From an uncultured Collinsella sp. (lineage in GTDB: Bacteria; Actinomycetota; Coriobacteriia; Coriobacteriales; Coriobacteriaceae), in the NCBI GenBank assembly GCA_900758845.1, contig CAAESW010000019.1, positions 1-19,594 of the forward strand: DNA of 19,594 nt, in the 5' to 3' direction. A program made the translations under genes and the position numbers. The notes below the pieces were generated by a model that was not told where the DNA came from, did not search any database, and saw only the letters and a list, made by a program, of their open reading frames with translations. Shown here in pieces: positions 12,781 through 19,594 of this stretch; the first letter of the stretch is position 1, and each line of letters starts with the position of its first letter.

Positions 12781-12954
12781 GAGGAATATCGAGCCCGGTA
12801 CCGCTACGGTGCCGGGCTCTTCTGGTCTAAGGGCAGGATTCGGGCTGTCGACACCCGCGTCACCAATTTCCCCGCGGGGGGAGTTTTCGAATCCGCCCGG
12901 GGGCACCAGAGGAATATCGAGCCCGGTACCGCTACGGTGCCTGGCTCTTCTGGT
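12758..12954 (+). repeat. Direct repeat of the tRNA-Arg 3' end plus terminator
   Basis: A 69-bp block (12758-12826), running from the T loop TTCGAATCC through the acceptor end, CCA and terminator hairpin, recurs at 12886-12954 with one mismatch (12814 G versus 12942 T), offset by 128 bp. The 59 bp between copies contain CCCCGCGGGG (12870-12879) and GTCGACACCCGC (12847-12858), the reverse complement of tRNA bases 12744-12755. Such a duplicated tRNA 3' end is typical of integration sites (attL/attR), but no integrase gene is present and a local duplication is also possible. Confidence 0.85.
12791..12822 (+). terminator. Terminator hairpin of the tRNA-Arg gene
   Basis: GAGCCCGGTACCG (12791-12803) pairs with CGGTGCCGGGCTC (12807-12819) around CTA over 13 bp with one T-G pair. 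The T-tract is short (TCTTCT). The second copy of this hairpin (12919-12947) has one substitution that breaks a pair. Confidence 0.7.
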
Positions 12955-12965
12955 TCATGCCATGT

Positions 12966-13008
12966 CAAAAACGAGGCGCCCGCTTGCTGGGGGAGCAAGC
13001 GGGCGCCT
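12966..13008 (-). terminator. Rho-independent terminator of the pknB-type kinase gene
   Basis: AGGCGCCCGCTTGCT (12974-12988) and AGCAAGCGGGCGCCT (12994-13008) form a perfect 15-bp stem with a 5-base loop. On the minus strand it is followed by CGTTTTTG. It lies about 50 bases after the kinase stop codon and ends the cell-wall gene cluster. Confidence 0.9.
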
Positions 13009-13058
13009 GTGAGCGAATATGTTTGCGGCGAAAGCCGCGATGAGCGGTGGGGTGGCGA

Positions 13059-15020
13059 CTAGTTGGTCGTACCGGAATCGTCGCCCGTGCTCGTGCCCGA
13101 GCCCGAGCCCGAACCAGAAAGTGCGACCGTCAGCGTAATCGTGCTGTCGGTGGACTGCTTGCCAGTGGGGGAGACGCCCGTAACGGTGGCATCCTCGTTA
13201 CCGCTTACGGGATTGCCGTTCTGGTCACAGAAGCCAATGTTATAGAAACCGGCGTTGTTGAGCGCGGTAACAGCGGCGGAAATGCTCTTACCGTACAGGT
13301 TGCCCGGGACGGTGGCCTTGCCGGACTTCTTGGCAATGACGACGGTAATCGTGGCGCCGGGCTTCTGCTTGCCACTGGGGTTCCAGCTGATCACGGTGCC
13401 CTCGGTAACCGAGTCGTTCTCCTGGTAGCTCACGTCGACGCCAAAGCCTGCCATATCGAGGGCGTTGCGCGCCTGGGCCTCGGTCATGTCGGTCAGGTCG
13501 GGGACGGACGTGGTATCCGGGCCGCTCGAGACCTTGTACGAGATGGTCGTGCCCTTCGCGACTTCCTTACCGGCTTCGGTGCCCTGCTCAAAGACCTGGC
13601 CCTCATCGGCCTCGTTGGCCTCCTCGGAGGCGTTGCCCTTCAGGCCAACGCTTGCCAGCGCGGCTTCTGCCTGGTCCTTGGTCAGGCCGACAAGCTTGGG
13701 AACCTCAACCTTCTCGGAGGGCTTGGGGCCCTTGGAGATTACCAGGTTCACCTTGGTGCCCTTGGCCTTCTTGGTGTTGCCGTTGGGCGTCTGCTCGGCG
13801 ACCTTGCCCTCGTCGACATCGTCGTTGTAGCTTTGGTCGATGGTGCCGACCTCGAGGCCGGCTTCCTTGATCAGCTCGACGGCAGTCTGCTGGTCCTTGC
13901 CCAGCACATCGGGCACGGTGACCTGCTCGCCGCCAAAGAGTCCTGTGGCAAAGGCCACCACGATGCCGATGACGGCAACCGCTGCCACCACGGCGGCGAT
14001 GATCTTGTTCTTGTTGGATTTGGGCTTTTCGACCTCGTAGGAGCCGGTGGAGCCCGAAACCGAGCTACGGGCGGTATTTTGGCCGCTCACGCCCGAGACG
14101 GGACGCACCATGGCGCGCGTCTGATCGGAAAGCTCGCGAGTCTTGGTGGCGCCCAGTTCACCGGGGGCACCGATGATGCGCGTGGGCTCCGAGACGTTGA
14201 CGGCACGGCCCGACAGGTAGCTGTTGAGCACCTGACGCAGCTCGTCGGCGGTCTGGAAGCGGTTTGCGGGGTCCTTCTCCATGCACTTGAGGATGATGCG
14301 CTCAAGGTCGGCGTCGACACCGGAGTTGATCTGGCTCGGCGGAATAGGCAGCTCGTTGACCTGCTTGAGTGCGACCGAGATAGCGTCGTCACCGTCAAAG
14401 GGAACGCGGCCGGTGGCGCACTCATACATCACGACGCCCAGCGAGTAGATATCCGAGGTGGGGCCGAGGTCCTGACCACGGGTCTGCTCGGGGCTGACGT
14501 AGTGGGCGGTTCCCAGCACGTTGTTGTCTTGCGTGAGGTGGCTGTTCTTGGCGCGCGCGATGCCAAAGTCCATCACCTTGATGTTGCCGTCGGGCAGCAC
14601 CATGATGTTTTGCGGCTTAATGTCGCGGTGGATGATCTCGTGCTTGTGGGCGACCGAAAGCGCGGAGCTGATCTGCGAGCCGATCTGGGCGACCTTCTTG
14701 GGGTCGAGGGCGCCGTGGCTCTTGATGCCGCTCTTAAGGTCGGTGCCGCGCAGGTACTCCATGACGATGTAATAGGTGTCGCCGTCCTTGCCCCAATCGT
14801 AGACGCCCACGATATAGGGGGAGGAGAGACCTGCCGCTGCCTGGGCCTCCTGCTTAAAGCGTGCGGCGAAGGTTGCGTCGCCAGCATACTGCGGCAGCAT
14901 AATCTTGACGGCTACCGTGCGGTCGAGGACCTGGTCCTGTGCACGGTAGACGGTCGCCATGCCGCCTGTTCCCACCTTATCCTTGAGGAGGTATCTTCCC
15001 CCGAGGACCCTCTGTTCCAT
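13059..15020 (-). CDS. pknB: Membrane Ser/Thr protein kinase with four PASTA domains (PknB type)
   Basis: A 653-residue protein. The kinase domain (about 8-270) is complete: glycine loop GTGGMATVY (17-25), catalytic lysine in VAVK (Lys39), HRDIKPQN with Asp133, DFG (151-153) and an activation loop ending GTAHYVSPEQ. A juxtamembrane segment (about 275-338) contains EPTRIIG. One transmembrane helix lies at about 340-362, followed outside by four PASTA repeats (about 366-432, 436-502, 505-571, 572-635) and a Gly/Ser/Thr tail. PASTA domains bind peptidoglycan fragments or lipid II, and such kinases control wall synthesis and division. The ATG at 15020 follows AGGAG; a start five codons earlier would overlap that site. 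It is the last gene of the cluster, 132 bases behind the SEDS-PBP fusion. Confidence 0.95.
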   Translation of the reverse strand: MEQRVLGGRYLLKDKVGTGGMATVYRAQDQVLDRTVAVKIMLPQYAGDATFAARFKQEAQAAAGLSSPYIVGVYDWGKDGDTYYIVMEYLRGTDLKSGIKSHGALDPKKVAQIGSQISSALSVAHKHEIIHRDIKPQNIMVLPDGNIKVMDFGIARAKNSHLTQDNNVLGTAHYVSPEQTRGQDLGPTSDIYSLGVVMYECATGRVPFDGDDAISVALKQVNELPIPPSQINSGVDADLERIILKCMEKDPANRFQTADELRQVLNSYLSGRAVNVSEPTRIIGAPGELGATKTRELSDQTRAMVRPVSGVSGQNTARSSVSGSTGSYEVEKPKSNKNKIIAAVVAAVAVIGIVVAFATGLFGGEQVTVPDVLGKDQQTAVELIKEAGLEVGTIDQSYNDDVDEGKVAEQTPNGNTKKAKGTKVNLVISKGPKPSEKVEVPKLVGLTKDQAEAALASVGLKGNASEEANEADEGQVFEQGTEAGKEVAKGTTISYKVSSGPDTTSVPDLTDMTEAQARNALDMAGFGVDVSYQENDSVTEGTVISWNPSGKQKPGATITVVIAKKSGKATVPGNLYGKSISAAVTALNNAGFYNIGFCDQNGNPVSGNEDATVTGVSPTGKQSTDSTITLTVALSGSGSGSGTSTGDDSGTTN

Positions 15021-15152
15021 TCCTGCTCCTAACATAACTATTCGCTCAACGATGTATGTAGTACCTATGATGTGGCCGCTGGGGCCGTGTGGCGCGTTGC
15101 CGCTAACCCTTAGGCCGCGGCGCGCCTCGGGTGTCCGATTCGATCATGGGCA

Positions 15153-18023
15153 TCACGCTCCCTGTGCGGCAAGCGCCGCGGTCAGGACGATACCGGCGAT
15201 CTTGGCGGCCTTGACGTCATGCTTGTCGAAATCCTCTAAGGCCACCGAGATGGCGACCGTGGGTGAATCGTAAGGTGCAAAGCCAACGAACATCGAGTTG
15301 ACGTTGGTGCCGCCAGTCTCGGCCGAGCCGGTCTTGCCGGCGACCTTGACGCCGGGGATTTGGGCATCGGTGCCGGTGCCGGACTGGACGACGGCAAGCA
15401 TGGCCTGCTTGACCTGGTCGGCCGTGGCGGAGCTGACGGCCTGACCAAGCGAGCGGGACTGCGTGGTCTTGACCACGGTTCCGTCCGGGGCGAGTACCTG
15501 GGCTACAAAGTACGGGTCCATGACCACGCCGCTGTTAGCGATGGCGGCGGCAATCACGGCGTTTTGCATGACGGTGGTCTGCGGGCCGGGCGTGTGGTCC
15601 ATGCCGACAGGCTGGCCGGCGCCGGCCCAGGCGGTCTCCCACTCGGTCATGAGCGACGGGTCGGCCATGATGGAGGCCGCGGAGGTCAGGTCCTGGCCGA
15701 GCTTTTGGCCGTAGCCAAAGGCGTTGGCAAACTGCACGAGCGTGTTTGCGCCAACTTCGTTTGCCACCTGGCCAAAGACGACGTTGGAGGACACGGCAAA
15801 GGCCTGCTGCAGGCTGATGGTGCCGTAGCTCTCGTTGGCATCGTTGGTGACCGGTGCGTTGCCGATGTCCATGGAGCCGGGCGCCTGGTAGGTGCTGGTA
15901 AGGCTGGCGGTACCGGTCTCGAGTGCCGCGGAAAGCGTAACGACCTTAAACGTTGAGCCCGGCGTGTACAGCGCGTCCATGGCGCGATTGTACATGGAGC
16001 CGTCCTCGCCGCCGCCCGTCTGCAGCAGGGCATCGATGTTGGTGTTGTCGTAGGTGGGCGAGCTGGCACATGCGAGCACCGCGCCGGTACGCGGGTCGAT
16101 GACCACTACAGCGCCCTTAAAGCCCTTGAGCGCCTGCTCAGCAGCCGTCTGGATGCGCGAGTCGATGGTGAGCTTGGCGGTGTTGCCCGGCTGGGTCTGG
16201 CCCGCGAGCGACGCGATGGCGTTGTTCCAGCTGGAGTAATCCTTAGAGCCGGTGAGTGTGTCGTTCATGACGCTCTCGATGGCGGTGGTGCCATACTGCT
16301 GGCTCACATAGCCAACCACGTGCGCTGCCAGGTTACCGTTGGGGTAGGAGCGTACGTAGGTGCCGTCCTCCTGCTGCAGCGACTCGGCCAGCGTCACGCC
16401 GTCGGACGTGATGATGGAACCGCGCTGGATGTACTTGGAGCGGGCGATGGTGTGGTTGTTAGTCGGCATGTCCTGATAGTCCTTGGCCTTGATGACCTGG
16501 ACATAGGTGAGGTTGCCGATAAGGATGGCGAACAGCGCCGTAAAGGCGAGCACCGCACGGGTTAGACGGTTGGCGAGCGCAACGCGGCCGAGCACACCGG
16601 ATTCAGGCGTGTCGAGCAGGCGACGGCGCATACGCGAGCCGATGGAATGGCTGCCGCTGCCGTAGGAAGACGAGGTGGCAAAGCGCGTGCCCGTCGGGGC
16701 GGCGGCAGATGCGACCTGATCATCGGTGATGGCGGCCATGGTGCCGGTGCCGGTAAGCTCGGCCTCGCGTCCGGTCGCCTCGTCACCGGCGCGCAGCAGG
16801 AGCGCGACGATGATAAAGCTCGCCAGCAGCGAGGAGCCGCCCTGGCTCATAAAGGGCAGGGTGACGCCGGTCAGCGGGATCAGGCGGGTTACGCCGCCAA
16901 CGATCAAGAAGGCCTGGAAGCTGATGGCGGCCGTAAGGCCTGTGGCACTAAAGGCGGCGAGGTCGGATTTAGCGCGGGCAGCCGTGGTGAGGCCACGCAC
17001 GGCAAAGAGCATAAACAGGATGAGCACGGCGCCGCCGCCCAAAAGGCCCATCTCCTCGCCGATAGCCGAGAAGATAAAGTCGGACTCGACGACAGGGATG
17101 TTGTTGGCCATGCCGTTGCCGATGCCAACACCGACCAGACCGCCATCGGCAAGCGAGAAGAGCGACTGGACGATCTGGTAGCCTTGGCCCTGGGCGTCCT
17201 TAAACGGATCGAGCCAAACCTGGAAACGCACCTGAACGTGCGACAGGAACTTGTAGGCGCCCACGGCTCCAACAGCTAAGAGCGCAAGGCCGATAACGAC
17301 ATATGAAAAGCGCCCCGTGGCAACGTAGAGCATCAGCAAGAAGATGGTGTAGAACAGCACGGCAGAGCCCAAATCGCGTTCGAAGACGACGACGAGCAGG
17401 CACACGCCCCATACGGCAAACAGCGGCAGCAGCAGTCGCAGGCGAGGGATTTTAAAGCCCAGGATCTTGCGGTTGGAGATGGAGAGCAGCTCGCGGTTCT
17501 CGGCTAGGTAGCCGGCCAGGAACAGGACGATAAAGACCTTGGCGAACTCGCCAGGCTGGATGGTAAAGCCCGCGATGCGAATCCACAGCTTGGAGCCCGA
17601 GATCGTGGTGCCGATAAAGATGGGCAGCATCAGCAGGATGATGCCGATAATGCCAAAGGTGTACTTGTAGCGCATGACCACGTCGAGGTTTTTGACCAGT
17701 GCAAGCGTTCCCACCATGAGCGCCACCGAGACAAACAGGATGATGAGCTGTGAGATGGCGAGAGCGGGGGCGAGACGCGTCACGAACGTGATGCCGATGC
17801 CCGAAAGTATAAATACGATGGGTAGGATGGCGGGGTCGGCGCCGGGCGCCAAGATGCGCACGGCGATATGTGCCGCGGCGAAGGCGGCAAAGAGGCCGAT
17901 CGGTACGGCGAGCGTCTCAAAGGAGATGGCAGCGCCCGCGGTGAGGACGTACATCGCATACAGCAGGATGACGGGGAACGCCGAGGCGATGAGCAAGAGC
18001 AGCTCGGTGTTGCGGCGACTCAT
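15153..18023 (-). CDS. rodA-pbpA: Natural fusion of a SEDS glycosyltransferase (RodA/FtsW type) and a class B penicillin-binding protein
   Basis: A 956-residue membrane protein joining two enzymes that are normally separate. Residues 7-411 form the SEDS part, with many membrane helices and the conserved FERDLGSA (Asp217, the position of the essential acidic residue in RodA), which polymerises lipid II. A linker of about 75 residues, rich in Thr/Ser/Ala then Arg, leads to a second membrane anchor (about 489-509) and the PBP part. The transpeptidase motifs are complete: STFK (Ser690, Lys693), SSN (745-747) and KTG (897-899). In other Actinobacteria rodA and pbpA are adjacent genes between pstP and the pkn genes, so this fusion keeps that order. 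No stop or frameshift lies between the halves. The ATG at 18023 follows AAAGGGAG; a GTG three codons earlier overlaps it. The phosphatase gene ends 16 bases upstream. Confidence 0.95.
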   Translation of the reverse strand: MSRRNTELLLLIASAFPVILLYAMYVLTAGAAISFETLAVPIGLFAAFAAAHIAVRILAPGADPAILPIVFILSGIGITFVTRLAPALAISQLIILFVSVALMVGTLALVKNLDVVMRYKYTFGIIGIILLMLPIFIGTTISGSKLWIRIAGFTIQPGEFAKVFIVLFLAGYLAENRELLSISNRKILGFKIPRLRLLLPLFAVWGVCLLVVVFERDLGSAVLFYTIFLLMLYVATGRFSYVVIGLALLAVGAVGAYKFLSHVQVRFQVWLDPFKDAQGQGYQIVQSLFSLADGGLVGVGIGNGMANNIPVVESDFIFSAIGEEMGLLGGGAVLILFMLFAVRGLTTAARAKSDLAAFSATGLTAAISFQAFLIVGGVTRLIPLTGVTLPFMSQGGSSLLASFIIVALLLRAGDEATGREAELTGTGTMAAITDDQVASAAAPTGTRFATSSSYGSGSHSIGSRMRRRLLDTPESGVLGRVALANRLTRAVLAFTALFAILIGNLTYVQVIKAKDYQDMPTNNHTIARSKYIQRGSIITSDGVTLAESLQQEDGTYVRSYPNGNLAAHVVGYVSQQYGTTAIESVMNDTLTGSKDYSSWNNAIASLAGQTQPGNTAKLTIDSRIQTAAEQALKGFKGAVVVIDPRTGAVLACASSPTYDNTNIDALLQTGGGEDGSMYNRAMDALYTPGSTFKVVTLSAALETGTASLTSTYQAPGSMDIGNAPVTNDANESYGTISLQQAFAVSSNVVFGQVANEVGANTLVQFANAFGYGQKLGQDLTSAASIMADPSLMTEWETAWAGAGQPVGMDHTPGPQTTVMQNAVIAAAIANSGVVMDPYFVAQVLAPDGTVVKTTQSRSLGQAVSSATADQVKQAMLAVVQSGTGTDAQIPGVKVAGKTGSAETGGTNVNSMFVGFAPYDSPTVAISVALEDFDKHDVKAAKIAGIVLTAALAAQGA

Positions 18024-18039
18024 AAGCGGCACTCCCTTT

Positions 18040-19594
18040 CTAATTCTTATCGGAGGCTTCGGCCTCGGCGGACTGTTCGGCGGTTTTCTCGGAATCTGAT
18101 TCGGAGGTCGATCCCTGATTGGTGTTGTCGCGAATCGTTTGCGCGTCGATCACCTGGCGGGTCTGCTCCTCGTCGATCTGGTGGCGGTACTTGGATATCG
18201 TGTCCTGCGCATCGTCGACACTTGTTTGCGGAATGCCCGCCTTGAGGCGGTTTTGCGTGTCTTCGGGCAGGTCGGATAGCTTGATGCTGGTTTCGCTTTC
18301 GAGCCAGTGGAGCTTGAGTCCGAGTGGCTTGCCGGGCAGGCCGCGCCAGACGGCGACATTGCCCTGGTAGGTACCCAGGTAGTACGAGCCGGTGACACCC
18401 GTGTAGGCCCAGATGCCAGCTGCCAGCACAAAGACGAGGGCCAGGATGGCGGCGATAGTAACGTTGCGGCGACGCACGCGTTGCGCCTCGCGCATGACGC
18501 CATCGTCAACCAGGTCAACGACTACTACGGTCACGTTGTCGTGGCCGCCGGCGGCAAGCGCCGCGTCCACTAGGTTGTCGACGCAGATTTGCGCGGTTGA
18601 GGACTGTGTGGCGATGTTCTCGATATCGCTATCGGGAATCATGCTCGAGAGGCCGTCGGAGCACAGGATCAGGCGGTCGCCTTCCTCGATATGCAGAGTG
18701 AAGTGGTCGGCATACATGGCGGGGTCCGAGCCCAGTGCGCGGGTGATGACCGAACGGTTGGGGTGGACGCGAGCCTCGTCTGCCGTGATCTCGCCGGCGT
18801 CCACGAGCTCCTCCACGTAGGAGTGGTCGCGGGTCACGCGGATGAGCGTGCCCTCGTGGAGCAGGTAGGCGCGAGAGTCGCCCACGTGGGCGATGGCGAG
18901 CGTGTCGTTTTCGATATAGGCGCAGGTGGCTGTGCAGCCCATGCCGGGCTTGCCCAGGCCATTCAGGGCCGCCTCGATTACGGCGGCGTTGGCTGCCTCG
19001 ACGGCTGCGGCCAGGCGTGCGGCGTCGGCAGACTGAGGAGCTGTCTTGGCAATAGTCTCGACGGCGATGGAAGAGGCTACCTCGCCGGCGGCGTGACCGC
19101 CCATGCCGTCGCATACGCAAAAGAGCGGCGACTGCACTAGGTAGGAATCCTCATTGTGCGGGCGCACGCAGCCAACGTCGGAGCGGGCGCCCCACATGAG
19201 TTGCGTGGTGGTGCCGGCATCATAGGTCGAGTCGGTCTCGATGCGTTCCTCGGTCAGGGGCTCAAAGCTCATGGTCGAGCCGGGGTCTTTGAGCTTGGCC
19301 TCAACGGCGGCAACGTCGATCTCGGCTGTGTCACCGGGAGAGACGGTGTCGGTCTCGGCATTTGATTCGGAATCGCTGGTGTCCGGGGAGTCGGGCTCCT
19401 CGGACATGCGGGCGGTCGACTCGTCGTCTTGCGGGCTGACGTCTATAGGCTCGGGCGCCGGCGTAGACGCGGGCGCAACCTCGGATGCCGGGGCCATGGG
19501 AAACGCCGGCGCGGCGGGCTCGGGTGCCGCAAACACCGCAGCGCTCTCGTTGATTGCCGCGGCGACGGGCTCTGCAAAGTGAGCCGGCGCCGGG
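18040..19594 (-). CDS. pstP: PP2C-type Ser/Thr phosphatase with membrane anchor (PstP type), 5' end beyond the window or uncertain
   Basis: It removes phosphate from Ser/Thr sites set by PknB-type kinases. The reading frame is open to the window edge; a GTG at 19536 gives 498 residues, but 19 further codons upstream have no stop, so the true start is unknown. Numbering from that GTG, residues 1-110 are acidic and Pro/Ala/Ser-rich, probably disordered. The PP2C domain (about 113-343) has HNED (127-130), DGMGG (143-147), GDSRAY (219-224), SDG (293-295) and GHDNVT (331-336), the metal-binding motifs of active enzymes. A transmembrane helix (about 360-378) leads to an external C-terminal region of some 120 residues ending in a Ser/Glu-rich tail. 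It precedes the SEDS-PBP fusion in the same operon. Confidence 0.9.
   Translation of the reverse strand, partial: PAPAHFAEPVAAAINESAAVFAAPEPAAPAFPMAPASEVAPASTPAPEPIDVSPQDDESTARMSEEPDSPDTSDSESNAETDTVSPGDTAEIDVAAVEAKLKDPGSTMSFEPLTEERIETDSTYDAGTTTQLMWGARSDVGCVRPHNEDSYLVQSPLFCVCDGMGGHAAGEVASSIAVETIAKTAPQSADAARLAAAVEAANAAVIEAALNGLGKPGMGCTATCAYIENDTLAIAHVGDSRAYLLHEGTLIRVTRDHSYVEELVDAGEITADEARVHPNRSVITRALGSDPAMYADHFTLHIEEGDRLILCSDGLSSMIPDSDIENIATQSSTAQICVDNLVDAALAAGGHDNVTVVVVDLVDDGVMREAQRVRRRNVTIAAILALVFVLAAGIWAYTGVTGSYYLGTYQGNVAVWRGLPGKPLGLKLHWLESETSIKLSDLPEDTQNRLKAGIPQTSVDDAQDTISKYRHQIDEEQTRQVIDAQTIRDNTNQGSTSESDSEKTAEQSAEAEASDKN

Noticed and set aside
13052..13065. Similarity of CGACTAGTTGGTCG at the kinase stop to the repeats after hypA and the DUF956 gene
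   Set aside because: The match is short (CGACTAG plus GGTCG) and overlaps coding sequence; it is within what chance allows.
13047..15032. A 661-codon open frame antisense to the kinase gene
   Set aside because: It mirrors the codon pattern of a clear kinase/PASTA gene, has no recognisable domain and is a GC-rich shadow. The same holds for the long antisense frames over the PTS genes (9099-11009), the oxidoreductase and the DUF5692-like gene.
15103..15147. A 14-codon minus-strand frame (MIESDTRGAPRPKG) between the SEDS-PBP fusion and the kinase
   Set aside because: No ribosome site stands out and nothing suggests a leader peptide; the length is expected by chance.

Overview
The window looks like chromosome from a high-GC, gut-type actinobacterium of the class Coriobacteriia, most like Collinsella. 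This is an inference from gene content, GC-rich coding sequence and gene order; no marker gene such as rRNA is present. Its most informative feature is an actinobacterial pstP / rodA / pbpA / pknB cell-wall cluster at the right end.

Left edge (1-1760): the last codons and right end of an IS3-type insertion sequence, then an AT-rich intergenic stretch, then a lone AAA ATPase of the DUF4143 type. Its promoter lies between the arms of a long inverted repeat. Next, on the minus strand (1795-3297), is an acidic, single-pass membrane protein of unknown function.

Region 3525-8224 is a probable divergent redox module. A TetR-type regulator and a nine-helix membrane protein (minus strand) face a 925-residue flavin / iron-sulfur oxidoreductase (plus strand). 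Two near-identical palindromes in the shared intergenic region are likely TetR operators. An isolated hypA-like nickel chaperone gene with a TTG start follows.

Region 9153-12435 is a mannose-class PTS operon: a fused EIIAB (manX), EIIC (manY), EIID (manZ), and, after a strong intercistronic hairpin, a DUF956/ManO-type gene.

Region 12433-13008 is repeat-rich. It holds an 11-bp tandem duplication on the stop codon of the DUF956 gene and three 62-bp tandem palindromic units that keep arm pairing despite sequence drift. It also holds a tRNA-Arg(CCU) gene whose 3' end and terminator are duplicated 128 bp downstream, and a long terminator for the kinase gene.

Right end (13059-19594, all minus strand, transcribed right to left): a PP2C phosphatase whose reading frame stays open to the window edge, a natural fusion of a SEDS glycosyltransferase (RodA/FtsW type) with a class B penicillin-binding protein, and a Ser/Thr kinase with four PASTA domains. 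Together they form a peptidoglycan synthesis and signalling unit: the kinase senses wall fragments, the phosphatase opposes it, and the fusion polymerises and crosslinks the wall.
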